Assembly (NCBI RefSeq): GCF_900111355.1
Contig: NZ_FOHA01000004.1
Coordinates: 100,237 to 164,236 of the forward strand
Reading direction: 5' to 3'
Source: Isobaculum melis
GTDB lineage: Bacteria; Bacillota; Bacilli; Lactobacillales; Carnobacteriaceae
Length of the DNA stretch: 64,000 bases
Under the pieces are notes generated by a model. That model searched no databases. It was not told the DNA's origin and worked only from the letters and a program-made list of their open reading frames with translations. Positions 27,669-37,228 of this stretch are shown here, piece after piece (position 1 is the first letter of the stretch; each line of letters begins with the position of its first letter). The translations under genes and the position numbers were made by a program.

Positions 27669-28481
27669 ATGTATCAAACAGTGAAAGATTGTCAGATTTA
27701 TTATGAAATATTTGGGACTGGAACGCCACTTGTTTTTCTACATGGCTATGCAGTTGATCACCATATTATGAGTGAAGCATTTGAACCCATTTTGTCCAAT
27801 CATCAGGAATATCAACGCATTTATATTGATTTACCAGGAATGGGAAACTCAATAGCTAGTCCTAATCTGAAAAATGCAGATGACTTAGCTGAGGTTTTAA
27901 TTGAATTCTTAAATAGTCTATTAAAAAACCAATCCTTTATCTTATTTGGTAACTCATATGGTGGCTACCTTTCTTTAGAATTAACCTTTAAATTAAAAGA
28001 AAGAGTCAAGGGATTATTTCTACTTTGCCCAGTTGTGATTGCTAGTTCTCAGAATCGAACTGTTCCTTTGCAAGTTGAAGTTGTAGCAGAAGAACCTATT
28101 AGTGTTTCGGAAAATACAGCGTATTTTGATGACTTTCAAGGAATGATGATGTTGCAGAATCAACAGACTTGGCAGTGTTATCAAGAATCAGTTGTAACAG
28201 GCTTACAATTAAGAAATAAGCAATTTATTCAACAATTTCAACAAAATGGTTATCAGTTATCGACAGAAGAAAAAATGAGAACAGAAAGGTCTTCTGTGCC
28301 TACGATGCTACTTCTAGGCAAACAGGATCAGCAAGTAGGGTATCAAGATCAGTTGTTTTTAGTGGAACGCTTCAAAAATCTTTCCTGTTACATTGATAAT
28401 TTTGCAGGACACAATTTTCAAATAGATAATGAACCTTTATTTCAGATGTTGGTTCTAAGGTTTATGGAGAAATTAAAGTAA
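27669..28481 (+). CDS. Alpha/beta hydrolase
   Basis: 270 residues with a standard alpha/beta-hydrolase core. LVFLHGYAVDHH is the oxyanion-hole segment, LFGNSYGGYLSL the nucleophile elbow (G-N-S-Y-G), and FAGHNFQIDNEP the catalytic histidine region. No signal peptide. Substrate unknown: an esterase, lipase or C-C hydrolase are all possible. RBS AAAGGAGG. It starts 38 bp after queA, so it may share that operon's transcript. Confidence 0.85.
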   Translation: MYQTVKDCQIYYEIFGTGTPLVFLHGYAVDHHIMSEAFEPILSNHQEYQRIYIDLPGMGNSIASPNLKNADDLAEVLIEFLNSLLKNQSFILFGNSYGGYLSLELTFKLKERVKGLFLLCPVVIASSQNRTVPLQVEVVAEEPISVSENTAYFDDFQGMMMLQNQQTWQCYQESVVTGLQLRNKQFIQQFQQNGYQLSTEEKMRTERSSVPTMLLLGKQDQQVGYQDQLFLVERFKNLSCYIDNFAGHNFQIDNEPLFQMLVLRFMEKLK

Positions 28482-28507
28482 AAAAGCACCTGCCAGCGCT
28501 TTTTTAC
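28481..28507. terminator. Bidirectional terminator, hydrolase/HXXEE genes
   Basis: AAAAAGC pairs with GCTTTTTT across a short loop between two convergent genes. Confidence 0.6.
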
Positions 28508-28511
28508 TTAT

Positions 28512-29036
28512 TTAATTTACTCTAGCTCCATATTGAACGAGCCAAGCATCAAATTTCTCCATAAGCCGGTGTAACAGTAAGAGATTTGCAAATGCCAAAA
28601 TAGTACATACGATACAAGTTAAAAGAAGTGTTAAAGAAGAATCCGTTATTTCCTTGTAAAGTTGCAGAAGTAAATAGCAGCATAAGGGAAATTGAAGAAT
28701 AGCAGTCAACAGACCAGGAACATAGATTTTAACCTTAATTGACATTAAAAAATGAACAAAAAGATGAAGTGTATAAGCTAAGAATAGGCTGAAATAAATA
28801 CTGAAGTTCTCTGTTGATTGTGTAAAAAATGAAGCTCCAGAAAGTAACAAAAACTCTTCCAAAACGGCAATTGAAAAAGCAGCTGTGTTAGTTGTATTGC
28901 CAAAAAATGGACGCTTTGCTGAAGAGAATTTTTTTCTATGACGCTTTTTCCATGCACGAACCATAATGATTTCCTCAAAATCATGAATCATAAATAGAAT
29001 GGGAAGTATCCATATGATAAAGCTAGATTGAAACAT
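28512..29036 (-). CDS. HXXEE domain membrane protein
   Basis: 174 residues with about five hydrophobic segments. The N-terminal HDFEE in FMIHDFEEIIM, inside the first membrane segment, is the defining motif of the HXXEE family, whose function is unknown but whose acidic/histidine motif suggests metal binding or a membrane-embedded enzyme. It diverges from a TetR-type regulator gene with a perfect 12-bp palindrome between them, so it is probably that regulator's target. Confidence 0.8.
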   Translation of the reverse strand: MFQSSFIIWILPILFMIHDFEEIIMVRAWKKRHRKKFSSAKRPFFGNTTNTAAFSIAVLEEFLLLSGASFFTQSTENFSIYFSLFLAYTLHLFVHFLMSIKVKIYVPGLLTAILQFPLCCYLLLQLYKEITDSSLTLLLTCIVCTILAFANLLLLHRLMEKFDAWLVQYGARVN

Positions 29037-29059
29037 ATCATCACCTACTTTTTTTATTT

Positions 29060-29071
29060 TTCACATGTGAA
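29060..29071. promoter_or_regulatory. Palindromic candidate operator TTCACATGTGAA
   Basis: A perfect 12-bp palindrome in the 131-bp region between the divergent HXXEE and TetR genes. It is placed for control of one or both promoters by the TetR-type regulator. Confidence 0.5.
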
Positions 29072-29167
29072 GTAACGTCAGTTTAGCTGATTTTTTTGTG
29101 AAAATCTAGTAGTTGGATAAAAGTGCATCAAAACTAGTAAAAGTGAGACAGAAAGGAGCCTAGTCCA

Positions 29168-29713
29168 ATGAATCAAGCAACTCGATCAAAAAAAGAATTG
29201 ACAAAATCCTTATTTGAATTAATGAAAAGAAAAGATTTTACTCGCATCACAGTGACTGAAATTGCACAGCAGGCCTTATTAGATCGAAGAACTTTTTATC
29301 GGCATTACGTACAAAAAGAAGAAATCATTGAAGACTATTGTGATGAACTTTGCCTTGCTTATATTGGAAGACTAAAACAAGTCATGCCAATCAATTTTTA
29401 TCTCATGGCTTTCATTTATTTTGAATTTTGGTATGAACATCGAGAATTTCTAGCGCTTATAATCTCTAGTCATTTATATCATTTTGTGATTGCTAGGTAT
29501 GATACTTATTTACCCCATATTCGAGAAATTTTTGAAGGACAAACCTTTGAATATGAGAATACTACAATGGAAAAATATGCACTTTCTTTTAGTATTGGTG
29601 GCTTTTGGCATTTATTAAAGGTTTGGCAAAAAAATGGCATGCAAGAAACACCTGAGGAAATGGCAACTATTATGATGAAAGCTTATGTTTTAGTCGATAA
29701 AACAAAAAAGTAG
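29168..29713 (+). CDS. TetR/AcrR-family transcriptional regulator
   Basis: 181 residues. The N-terminal TetR helix-turn-helix is clear (about 10-55: FTRITVTEIAQQALLDRRTFYRHYVQKEEII), followed by a C-terminal helical domain of the TetR_C_7/DhaS-like kind seen in many Firmicutes regulators. RBS AAAGGAG. The ligand is unknown. Divergent orientation to the HXXEE membrane gene suggests that gene is the regulated partner. Confidence 0.88.
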   Translation: MNQATRSKKELTKSLFELMKRKDFTRITVTEIAQQALLDRRTFYRHYVQKEEIIEDYCDELCLAYIGRLKQVMPINFYLMAFIYFEFWYEHREFLALIISSHLYHFVIARYDTYLPHIREIFEGQTFEYENTTMEKYALSFSIGGFWHLLKVWQKNGMQETPEEMATIMMKAYVLVDKTKK

Positions 29714-30013
29714 CCAGTTGCTAAAGTGATAGCAACTGGCTTTATACTTTCAGAGAGACAAGAATAAGGAATCATGGAGATAAGGTAAAGCGAGGTTTTT
29801 CTCTTTCTTCACGTTATTTTGTTAAAACACACGACATTTTTCTTTTTAACACTATCCAATACTTTACCTAGTAAAACAAAGGTGATAGGCAAATCATAAA
29901 CTGAGACGAACATTTTAAACATATGCATTCTTAAAACTTTTGAATGGACTCCTTATTCAAGCTTACTTCTCTCTTTCTACTTAGAGTATAGCACCTTGAG
30001 TAAGCGTTTGCAA
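29705..30013 (-). ncRNA. Candidate minus-strand transcript with cre-overlapped promoter (sRNA or small ORF)
   Basis: On the minus strand TTGCAA (30008-30013), 17 bp, TATACT (29985-29990) form a good promoter. A sequence fitting the CcpA cre consensus WTGNAANCGNWNNCW exactly (29999-30013) covers its -35. The transcript would end at the bidirectional terminator near 29712, about 270 nt. It holds a 39-codon frame (29809-29928, starting MHMFKMFVSVYDLP) with a poor RBS, and TTGAAT/ATTCAA could sequester an AAGGAG. No known family is recognised; it may also be the remnant of a lost gene. Confidence 0.4.
29712..29741. terminator. Bidirectional terminator after the TetR gene
   Basis: AGCCAGTTGCTA (12-bp arm) pairs with TAGCAACTGGCT across a 6-base loop. 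Reading minus, the hairpin is followed by ACTTTTTTG, so it can also end transcripts coming from the right. Confidence 0.75.
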
Positions 30014-30102
30014 AAAATAGGACTTAAAGAGAATCTATTGAAAATTTGTGAGATATGTTATACTACTAAGCAAGAAAAAAGAATTGTGAGGACTGACCAA
30101 AT

Positions 30103-30549
30103 ATGGAAGAAGACTATTTAGGAAAAGAAATAAAAGTACTACAAAAACCAAGCTTAGGGGACACCATCTTCTTTGGTGGATTAGGTATCGTCGGGATGCT
30201 GAGTCTATTTTTTACTAGTGCCTATCCAAATGGACAAATGATCATCTTCATTTTAGCTGTCATCTGTTTAGCAATGGGCTATTGGTCCTTTGGAAGACGT
30301 AAAGACGGGGTCGTTTTATATGAGCATGGGATGAAAATTGATTATGCAAAATTTAAACGAACGGTTTATTATCGTGAAATTCAAGAGGTACGAGATCAAG
30401 ATAAAAAAAAGAAACGCAAACGCTTTATCACTTTTCCTCATTTTTATTTAACAGATGGGACCGTTTTTAAATTAATTATTCCAATCGAAAGAGACAATCA
30501 GGAGCTATTTTATTCAATGGCAGAACCAGGATTTATGTTAGAAAAATAA
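30103..30549 (+). CDS. Hypothetical membrane protein with PH-like cytoplasmic domain
   Basis: 148 residues. Two adjacent TM helices (about 20-38 and 44-63) are followed by a soluble region (about 68-145) whose strand pattern, DGVVLYEHGMKIDY then KRTVYYREIQEVRDQ, resembles bacterial PH-like/YcxB-type domains. A KKKKRKR basic patch sits mid-domain. It has an extended -10 promoter (TGTTATACT) and the gene stands alone. Function unknown. Confidence 0.7.
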   Translation: MEEDYLGKEIKVLQKPSLGDTIFFGGLGIVGMLSLFFTSAYPNGQMIIFILAVICLAMGYWSFGRRKDGVVLYEHGMKIDYAKFKRTVYYREIQEVRDQDKKKKRKRFITFPHFYLTDGTVFKLIIPIERDNQELFYSMAEPGFMLEK

Positions 30550-30551
30550 CA

Positions 30552-30578
30552 GAGCATGCCCGAGGGCATGCTCTTATT
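30552..30578. terminator. Bidirectional terminator between the 30103 gene and the CLC gene
   Basis: AGAGCATGCCC pairs with GGCATGCTCT around a 3-base loop, with T/A-rich flanks on both sides, between convergent genes. Confidence 0.75.
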
Positions 30579-31835
30579 TTATTGCTTAAATAGTTGATTT
30601 TTAGGCATCCCAATTTGTTGTGCACTATAAATACTTAAATGTCCTGAGCATAAGTAACTAATCAAACAACTGATAAATAAGAAGACTGCACCTTCTGAGC
30701 CAAACAGCTCGATGCCCATGATAAAGCAAGCAATCGGTGTATTTGTGGCTGCAGCGAATACACCAATAAAACCTAATGCTGCCATAAAAGCAGGGGGAAG
30801 TGTCATCAAATGTGCCAATGAACTTCCTAGTGTTGCACCAATATCAAATAATGGGGTAACCTCTCCTCCTTGAAAACCAGCACCTAAAGTTAATGCCGTA
30901 AATAATAATTTCCAAATAAAATCAAAAGCACCAGAAACACCAGCAAAAGCCTGATCAATGAGTTCAAGACTTAGACCAGCATACTTTTGATTGCCAACCA
31001 TAAAAGTGAATAAAATAATGACTAAGCCACCAACAAAGCTTTTCAGCATTGGATTTTTAAATAGCGACTGATAGGTTTTCTTAAAAAAGTGAACCAAACG
31101 ACTAAATAATAATCCTGTTAAACCAAATAAGATTGTAGCGACTAAAACTTTCAATAATAACAATACTGACAGCTCAGGAATGATGCCAATAGCATAAGAA
31201 TGATGTTGAATCCCAAAAGATAACGTCACTAAATTTCCCACAAAAGCGGCAACAAAACTTGGGAATAACGCATCTCTTCGCATCAAGCCAATGACTAACA
31301 CTTCAGCGCCAAATAATGTACCTGCTAAAGGTGTCCCAAAAACAGAACTAAAGCCAGCACTAATTCCGCAAATCAGTAAGATACTTCGTTCATTCTTTAC
31401 TAATTTAAACCATTTGGCGACCTGGTTTGCTAAGGCGCCACCCATTTGGACAGCCGTTCCTTCACGTCCAGCAGAACCACCAAATAAATGGGTAGCTAAT
31501 GTCCCCATTAAAACCAGAGGAATCATGCGTAAAGGAATCGCTTCTTCTATTGCGCCATTTGCTTGTTCAATCACTAAATTATTTCCTTTGTCAGCATTTT
31601 TGCCAAATTTGAAATAAAAGAAACTAATGATAGCACCTGCAACTGGTAATAAATAGAGCAACCAGGAATGAGCCATCCTTGTTTCAGTTGCCCAATTTAA
31701 ACTAGTTAGGAAAACTGCTGAAGCAAGCCCAGCTAAGGCACCAACGCTACTTCCAAGTACCAGCCATTTGATGAAATAAAGACCTGTTTGTTTGATAGAC
31801 TGCATGGTTATTTTTTGTCGCATTGCTTTTTCCAA
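30579..31835 (-). CDS. CLC-family anion transporter, probable CLC-F fluoride/proton antiporter
   Basis: About 418 residues and 10 or more membrane helices. GGSAGREGTAVQMGG holds the CLC gating glutamate (GREGT in place of GREGP), and FQGGEVTPLFDIGA is the later CLC signature. The GREGT variant, the short length and a fluoride riboswitch directly upstream together point to the CLC-F clade, which expels fluoride in exchange for protons. I choose the TTG at 31835, ten bases after AAGGAG; the TTG at 31844 is too close to the RBS. A general chloride channel is the alternative, made unlikely by the riboswitch. Confidence 0.85.
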   Translation of the reverse strand: MEKAMRQKITMQSIKQTGLYFIKWLVLGSSVGALAGLASAVFLTSLNWATETRMAHSWLLYLLPVAGAIISFFYFKFGKNADKGNNLVIEQANGAIEEAIPLRMIPLVLMGTLATHLFGGSAGREGTAVQMGGALANQVAKWFKLVKNERSILLICGISAGFSSVFGTPLAGTLFGAEVLVIGLMRRDALFPSFVAAFVGNLVTLSFGIQHHSYAIGIIPELSVLLLLKVLVATILFGLTGLLFSRLVHFFKKTYQSLFKNPMLKSFVGGLVIILFTFMVGNQKYAGLSLELIDQAFAGVSGAFDFIWKLLFTALTLGAGFQGGEVTPLFDIGATLGSSLAHLMTLPPAFMAALGFIGVFAAATNTPIACFIMGIELFGSEGAVFLFISCLISYLCSGHLSIYSAQQIGMPKNQLFKQ

Positions 31836-31861
31836 ATTTATCAAACTCCTTAAAAAAGAAT

Positions 31862-31950
31862 AGACTCCTACTAGGAAAATCCTTTCAGATTTTTTTACTA
31901 GTAGAAGTCATCAGCGCATTGGCAGTTAAAGGCGAACTTCATCACCGATT
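31862..31950 (-). promoter_or_regulatory. Fluoride riboswitch (crcB motif) of the CLC gene
   Basis: On the minus strand, GGTGATGAAGTTCGCC (from 31946) followed by TTTAACTGCC and GCTGATGACTTCTACTAG reproduces the fluoride aptamer layout (GGNGATG...CGCC, AACTGCC, GCTGATGRC..CTAC) known from Thermotoga petrophila. After it CTACTAG pairs with CTAGTAG, enclosing AAAATC/GATTTT, as an expression platform. The RBS of the CLC gene lies just downstream. Confidence 0.93.
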
Positions 31951-32084
31951 GAATAATCTTCAAATAGGATACCATTTTTGTCCAAAAATAGAAAGAGAAA
32001 ACTTGAAAAAAATAGTCGAAAAGCTTAGGGAATGGTATAATGATGGATATCATTTAATGAAAATAAATGGAAGAAGGAGAAATA

Positions 32085-33308
32085 ATGGAACAATCACCAA
32101 TTCAGCACTTGAAAGAGCGACTGAAAATTCAAAAATTAACCGCAGAACATTTAACTCAATTCAACGAGTTATTGCGTTATGTGTTTCAAGTAACCAATGA
32201 GGATTTACAGGAAGTCGGTTGGGAAGATGAAGAAATTGAACGCTCTAAATTACCTGTCTTAGAAAAAGCCAATGTCGTAGGCTGGTTTGATGGCGATAAA
32301 TTAGCTTCGCAAATCGCTGTCTATCCATTTGAAGTGAATATCTATGGGAAAAAATATAAAATGGGTGGTGTGACAGGGGTAGGAACCTATCCTGAATATG
32401 CTAATCTCGGTTTAATTAATGAGCTAATGCTGCATTGTTTAACAGAAATGTGTCAAGCAGGGCAGACTATTTCCTACTTATATCCCTATTCCATTCCCTA
32501 TTATCGCAAAAAGGGTTGGGAAATTATTTCAGATAAGATGAACTATACAATGAAAGATACGCAATTACCAAAGCCAACTGAAGTTTATGGCATGGTAGAA
32601 AGGGTCGATTTCACTTATCCAGATATTTTGCATATTTATCAGCAATTTTCTGAAACCAGACATGGTGCAATGATTCGAGGCGAGATTGCTTGGGAAGAGT
32701 ATTGGCGTTGGGAAACGGATGAAACCATTGCGGCGATTTATTATGATCCAGATGGCTTGCCACAGGGCTATGTTTTTTATAATATTTCAAATGATGTATT
32801 TGACATGAAAGAAATGGTTTACCTAAATCAAGAGGCTAGAAATGGTTTATGGAACTATATTACAGCCCATTTTTCAATGGTCGATGAAGTAAAAGGACGT
32901 ACTTATACAAATGAACCAATTGCTTTTTTAATGGAAGATAGTGCAATTACAGAAACAATTAAGCCTTATATCATGGCAAGAATTGTAGATGTGAAGCAAT
33001 TTTTAATAGACTACCCATTTGAAAAGGTACAGGGAAAACTGCATTTTATCGTTAAAGATCCATTACTGACCTGGAATAGAGGAATCTTCTCTGTTGAAAT
33101 AGCAGAAGATGGACAAGTTACAATCGGTGAAGAAGAAACAGCACATCCAATTGAAGTATCAATTCAAATGCTGACAACCATGCTAATGGGCTATCGTAGA
33201 CCAGCTTATTTACACAAATATGATAAAATAAGTGGCGCAAAAAATAGTCTTGAGCTACTTGAAAGAATGCTGCCAAAAGGCAGTGCTTATTTCTCTGATT
33301 ATTTCTAA
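32085..33308 (+). CDS. GNAT acetyltransferase, Eis-like, with C-terminal sterol-carrier-like domain
   Basis: About 407 residues from the ATG at 32085 (AAGGAG upstream). The order is an N-terminal GNAT domain (about 10-150, VGWFDGDKLASQIAVYPFEV; GVTGVGTYPEYANLGLINELM is the acetyl-CoA loop region), a second GNAT-like domain and an SCP2-like C-terminal domain (about 300-405). This three-part build is that of Eis-type N-acetyltransferases, which acetylate amines including aminoglycosides in mycobacteria. The substrate here is unknown. Next genes are SDR and VanZ-RDD on the same strand with short gaps, a likely operon. Confidence 0.85.
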   Translation: MEQSPIQHLKERLKIQKLTAEHLTQFNELLRYVFQVTNEDLQEVGWEDEEIERSKLPVLEKANVVGWFDGDKLASQIAVYPFEVNIYGKKYKMGGVTGVGTYPEYANLGLINELMLHCLTEMCQAGQTISYLYPYSIPYYRKKGWEIISDKMNYTMKDTQLPKPTEVYGMVERVDFTYPDILHIYQQFSETRHGAMIRGEIAWEEYWRWETDETIAAIYYDPDGLPQGYVFYNISNDVFDMKEMVYLNQEARNGLWNYITAHFSMVDEVKGRTYTNEPIAFLMEDSAITETIKPYIMARIVDVKQFLIDYPFEKVQGKLHFIVKDPLLTWNRGIFSVEIAEDGQVTIGEEETAHPIEVSIQMLTTMLMGYRRPAYLHKYDKISGAKNSLELLERMLPKGSAYFSDYF

Positions 33309-33321
33309 AAAGGAGGGAATT

Positions 33322-34170
33322 ATGACACAAAAAACAGTCCTTATTACAGGCGCATCCAGTGGTTTTGGGCTTTTAACAGCATGCACCTTTGCTAGAGCAG
33401 GATTTCATGTTATCGCAACTGTTCGAAATCCTGAAAAAGCACAACGCTTAAAAGAAGCCGCTCATCAAGCACAATGCTTCAATCAAATAGACATTCTCTA
33501 TCTAGATTTAAATTCAAAAGATAGCTGGGAAGATTTTGAGAGGACTTTAGAAAAAATACCAAGAATTGATATCTTAGTCAATAATGCAGGGTATGCAGCA
33601 GCAGGGTTCGCTGAAGAGGTACCTATTCAACAAGTCCAGCAACAATTTGAAGTGAACTTTTTTAAGCTGATTCAATTAACCCAAAAAGTTTTACCTAAAA
33701 TGCATCAGCAAGGTCAAGGTAGGATTATTAATATTGGGAGTATTAGTAGTTATATTGGCTTTCCAGGACTTTCTCCTTATGTCAGTGTGAAGCATGCGCT
33801 CTCAGGCTGGAGTGAAAGTTTAAGATTAGAGTTAGCCCCTTTTAATATTGCTGTTTCATTGATTTCACCTGGTTCTTATCAAACCAATATTTGGGAGATG
33901 CAGCAGGCGCCAATTCATGAAAATGAAGCCTCGCTTTACCATCAGCTTTTGCTGAATATGACCAAACAAATGAAGAATGGTCGAAAAAATTATGGCAATC
34001 CTCAAGAGGTAGCAGATAAAGTCGTGACTGTTGCCTTACACAGAAAGCCTAAACTACATTATCCAATGGGCAAAAATGTCAGACTGATGTTGTTAGCTAA
34101 AAGCTTATTTCCTTGGTCTGTCTGGGAAAAAATTGTTTTAAAAACCATTCATTCAGCAGGAAAGGAGTGA
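33322..34170 (+). CDS. Short-chain dehydrogenase/reductase
   Basis: 282 residues from the ATG at 33322, 13 bp after the acetyltransferase and behind AAAGGAGGG; an upstream ATG at 33232 lies inside that gene. TGASSGFG is the NAD(P)-binding motif, NNAGYA the structural motif, and the catalytic Ser-Tyr-Lys is present (IGSISSYIGF; YVSVKHA). Classical SDR with a ~30-residue C-terminal extension. The substrate cannot be inferred. Probably cotranscribed with its neighbours. Confidence 0.9.
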   Translation: MTQKTVLITGASSGFGLLTACTFARAGFHVIATVRNPEKAQRLKEAAHQAQCFNQIDILYLDLNSKDSWEDFERTLEKIPRIDILVNNAGYAAAGFAEEVPIQQVQQQFEVNFFKLIQLTQKVLPKMHQQGQGRIINIGSISSYIGFPGLSPYVSVKHALSGWSESLRLELAPFNIAVSLISPGSYQTNIWEMQQAPIHENEASLYHQLLLNMTKQMKNGRKNYGNPQEVADKVVTVALHRKPKLHYPMGKNVRLMLLAKSLFPWSVWEKIVLKTIHSAGKE

Positions 34171-34176
34171 TGTCTT

Positions 34177-35334
34177 ATGTCAGCCTATACTTTTCCTGTT
34201 GAAGTGGGCATTCTCTTATTTCCATTTTTAGCGGCTATTTTAATGATTCCCTTTGTTTTAATCCAATATCGGAAATATGGTTCATTTCCTTTTTTGAAAA
34301 TATTGATTGTTTATAGTTTTGTCTTTTATTTATTATGTGCTTACTTTATGGTGATTTTACCGCTTCCGGAAATTTCAGAAGTAGCAAAAATGACCACGCC
34401 TTATGCTGAAACGACACCGTTTCATTTTGTGACAGTATTTTTGAATCAAAGTGGTTTTCAATACAACAACCTCAGTACGTATCTTCCAGCATTATTGAGC
34501 CATTCTTTTACTGAACCCTTTTTTAATATGTTATTATTACTCCCTTTAGGTGTCTATCTTCGTTATTATTTTAAGCGTTCATTTGGTCAAACTGTACTGA
34601 TCTGTTTTGCTGTTTCTTTATTTTTCGAGCTTAGTCAGTTAACTGGTTTATTCTTTATTTATCCAAGACCTTACCGTTTATTCGATGTAAATGATTTAAT
34701 GACGAATACTGTGGGAGGCATGCTAGGTTACTATATGGCACCACTTATTCAGTTTATTCTTCCATCAAGAGCAGCATTGGATCAGCGTTCTTATGAAAAG
34801 GGGAGTCGAGTGAGCTTTTTCAGAAGATTTATCGCTTATTTGCTTGATTGGAGCTTGATTAGTTTCTTGGCGATATTGGTTCAATTACTAGGAAAACAAC
34901 AGCTCATTGTGACAATCTCAGAAGTAAAAAATCAACGAACATTGCTGTTATATGGCTGTTTAATTATAATCTATTTTGTTTTGATACCATTTTTAACAAA
35001 GGGACGAACACTAGGTAAAGCCATTGTTAAAATCAGGTTAGTGAACCGAGAACATCAGAATTGTTCTTTATGGGGCTTGATTGTGAGATATGGGTTATTA
35101 TATGGTGTCGTTGGGTTGACCTCAACAGGGCAGTGTTTATTATTAGAAACGGCTGACTTTACAGTTGTAGAAAGTTGGGAGATGTTTGGCTTACTTGCCT
35201 GTACTGTCATTCTTTTAATTTTTGTGTTAAATGCCTTATATGCTATTTTAACCAAAAGGCTATTCCTTTATGAGCGAATCAGTCATACGGAACATATTAG
35301 TACAATCTCTGTGAAAGAGAAAATAGAGCCATAA
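34177..35334 (+). CDS. VanZ-like and RDD-domain fusion membrane protein
   Basis: 385 residues and about eight or nine TM helices. The N-terminal part (about 1-190) is a VanZ-like domain, with LLLLPLGVYLRYYF and the DVNDLMTNTVGGMLGYY signature. The C-terminal part (about 210-360) is an RDD domain, starting FFRRFIAYLLDW and including TKGRTLGKAIVKIRLV. VanZ relatives can lower teicoplanin susceptibility, but most chromosomal copies have no tested role. It starts 7 bp after the SDR gene and a very strong terminator follows. Confidence 0.88.
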   Translation: MSAYTFPVEVGILLFPFLAAILMIPFVLIQYRKYGSFPFLKILIVYSFVFYLLCAYFMVILPLPEISEVAKMTTPYAETTPFHFVTVFLNQSGFQYNNLSTYLPALLSHSFTEPFFNMLLLLPLGVYLRYYFKRSFGQTVLICFAVSLFFELSQLTGLFFIYPRPYRLFDVNDLMTNTVGGMLGYYMAPLIQFILPSRAALDQRSYEKGSRVSFFRRFIAYLLDWSLISFLAILVQLLGKQQLIVTISEVKNQRTLLLYGCLIIIYFVLIPFLTKGRTLGKAIVKIRLVNREHQNCSLWGLIVRYGLLYGVVGLTSTGQCLLLETADFTVVESWEMFGLLACTVILLIFVLNALYAILTKRLFLYERISHTEHISTISVKEKIEP

Positions 35335-35383
35335 AGAAGTGGTCTTATTTTGTGAAGGCAACACAAAATAAGACCACTTCTTT
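35333..35383 (+). terminator. Very strong terminator closing the accessory block
   Basis: A perfect 22-bp stem (35333-35354 with 35362-35383) with a 7-base loop. It is A/T-ended, so it may also work on the minus strand. Confidence 0.85.
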
Positions 35384-35436
35384 ATATTTTAAAAAGTAAC
35401 GCGATATTTCTTAGTTTTCCTTGCACAAAGTAGTGA

Positions 35437-36642
<1,206 letters not shown>

Positions 36643-36740
36643 AAAAAAACGTATTTCAAAGGAAAACACTGGCTCATTTGCTGAAAGTTTGTTACAGTAT
36701 ATGGTGTAGATTTTTGTATAATTGAAATGGAGTGAATTAA

Positions 36741-37100
36741 ATGCCAGCAAATATGATTTTATTAATTGCTATGGTCGGTGCCATGGTTTTCATGATGTTC
36801 CGTTCGCAAAAGAAACAACAGCAACAACAACAACAACTAATGAGCGCTTTAAAAGTCGGTTCATCAGTGATTACAATTGGTGGTCTGCATGGTGTTGTAG
36901 AAGAAATTAACACTGAAGACAATACAATCGTTCTTGATTGTGAAGGGGTTTACCTAACTTTTGAACGTTGGGCTGTTAAACAAGTGAAGCCAGTTGCAGC
37001 AGCAGCGCCTGTTCAAGAAGTACCAGCAACAACTGAAGCACCAGCTGAAGAAGTGACAGCTGAAACAGAAGTTGAAGAGACAACAACTGAAAAAGAATAA
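36741..37100 (+). CDS. yajC: Preprotein translocase subunit YajC
   Basis: 119 residues. One N-terminal TM helix (MILLIAMVGAMVFMMF), a basic and glutamine-rich segment (KKQQQQQQQ), the conserved GSSVITIGGLHGVVEEI beta-domain, and an acidic Thr/Glu/Ala-rich tail longer than the core. YajC associates with SecDF-YidC at the membrane; it is non-essential in studied bacteria. The gene order tgt-yajC is conserved across Firmicutes. The poly-Gln run is encoded by CAR codons. Confidence 0.93.
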   Translation: MPANMILLIAMVGAMVFMMFRSQKKQQQQQQQLMSALKVGSSVITIGGLHGVVEEINTEDNTIVLDCEGVYLTFERWAVKQVKPVAAAAPVQEVPATTEAPAEEVTAETEVEETTTEKE

Positions 37101-37106
37101 TCAAAA

Positions 37107-37150
37107 AGAAAACCAAGTGTGTACTTGAAAAATAAGCACTTGGTTTTTCT
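37107..37150 (+). terminator. Terminator of yajC
   Basis: AGAAAACCAAGTG pairs with CACTTGGTTTTTCT across a loop of about 17 bases. Confidence 0.75.
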
Positions 37151-37228
37151 CTTGTAAGAATGTTCACTTTTTTCTATTTTCTTATTGTAAATAGCTTGAA
37201 AAGTGTTAGAGGGAGCTTAGCTTAGAAG

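Noticed and set aside
31823..32200. Plus-strand 125-residue frame opposite the CLC start
   Set aside because: It covers the fluoride riboswitch and the start of the acetyltransferase gene in another frame; no RBS or recognisable product.
36820..36845. CAA/CAG run in yajC as a microsatellite
   Set aside because: It is a short, mixed-codon glutamine segment, common in YajC linkers, and not a pure tandem repeat.
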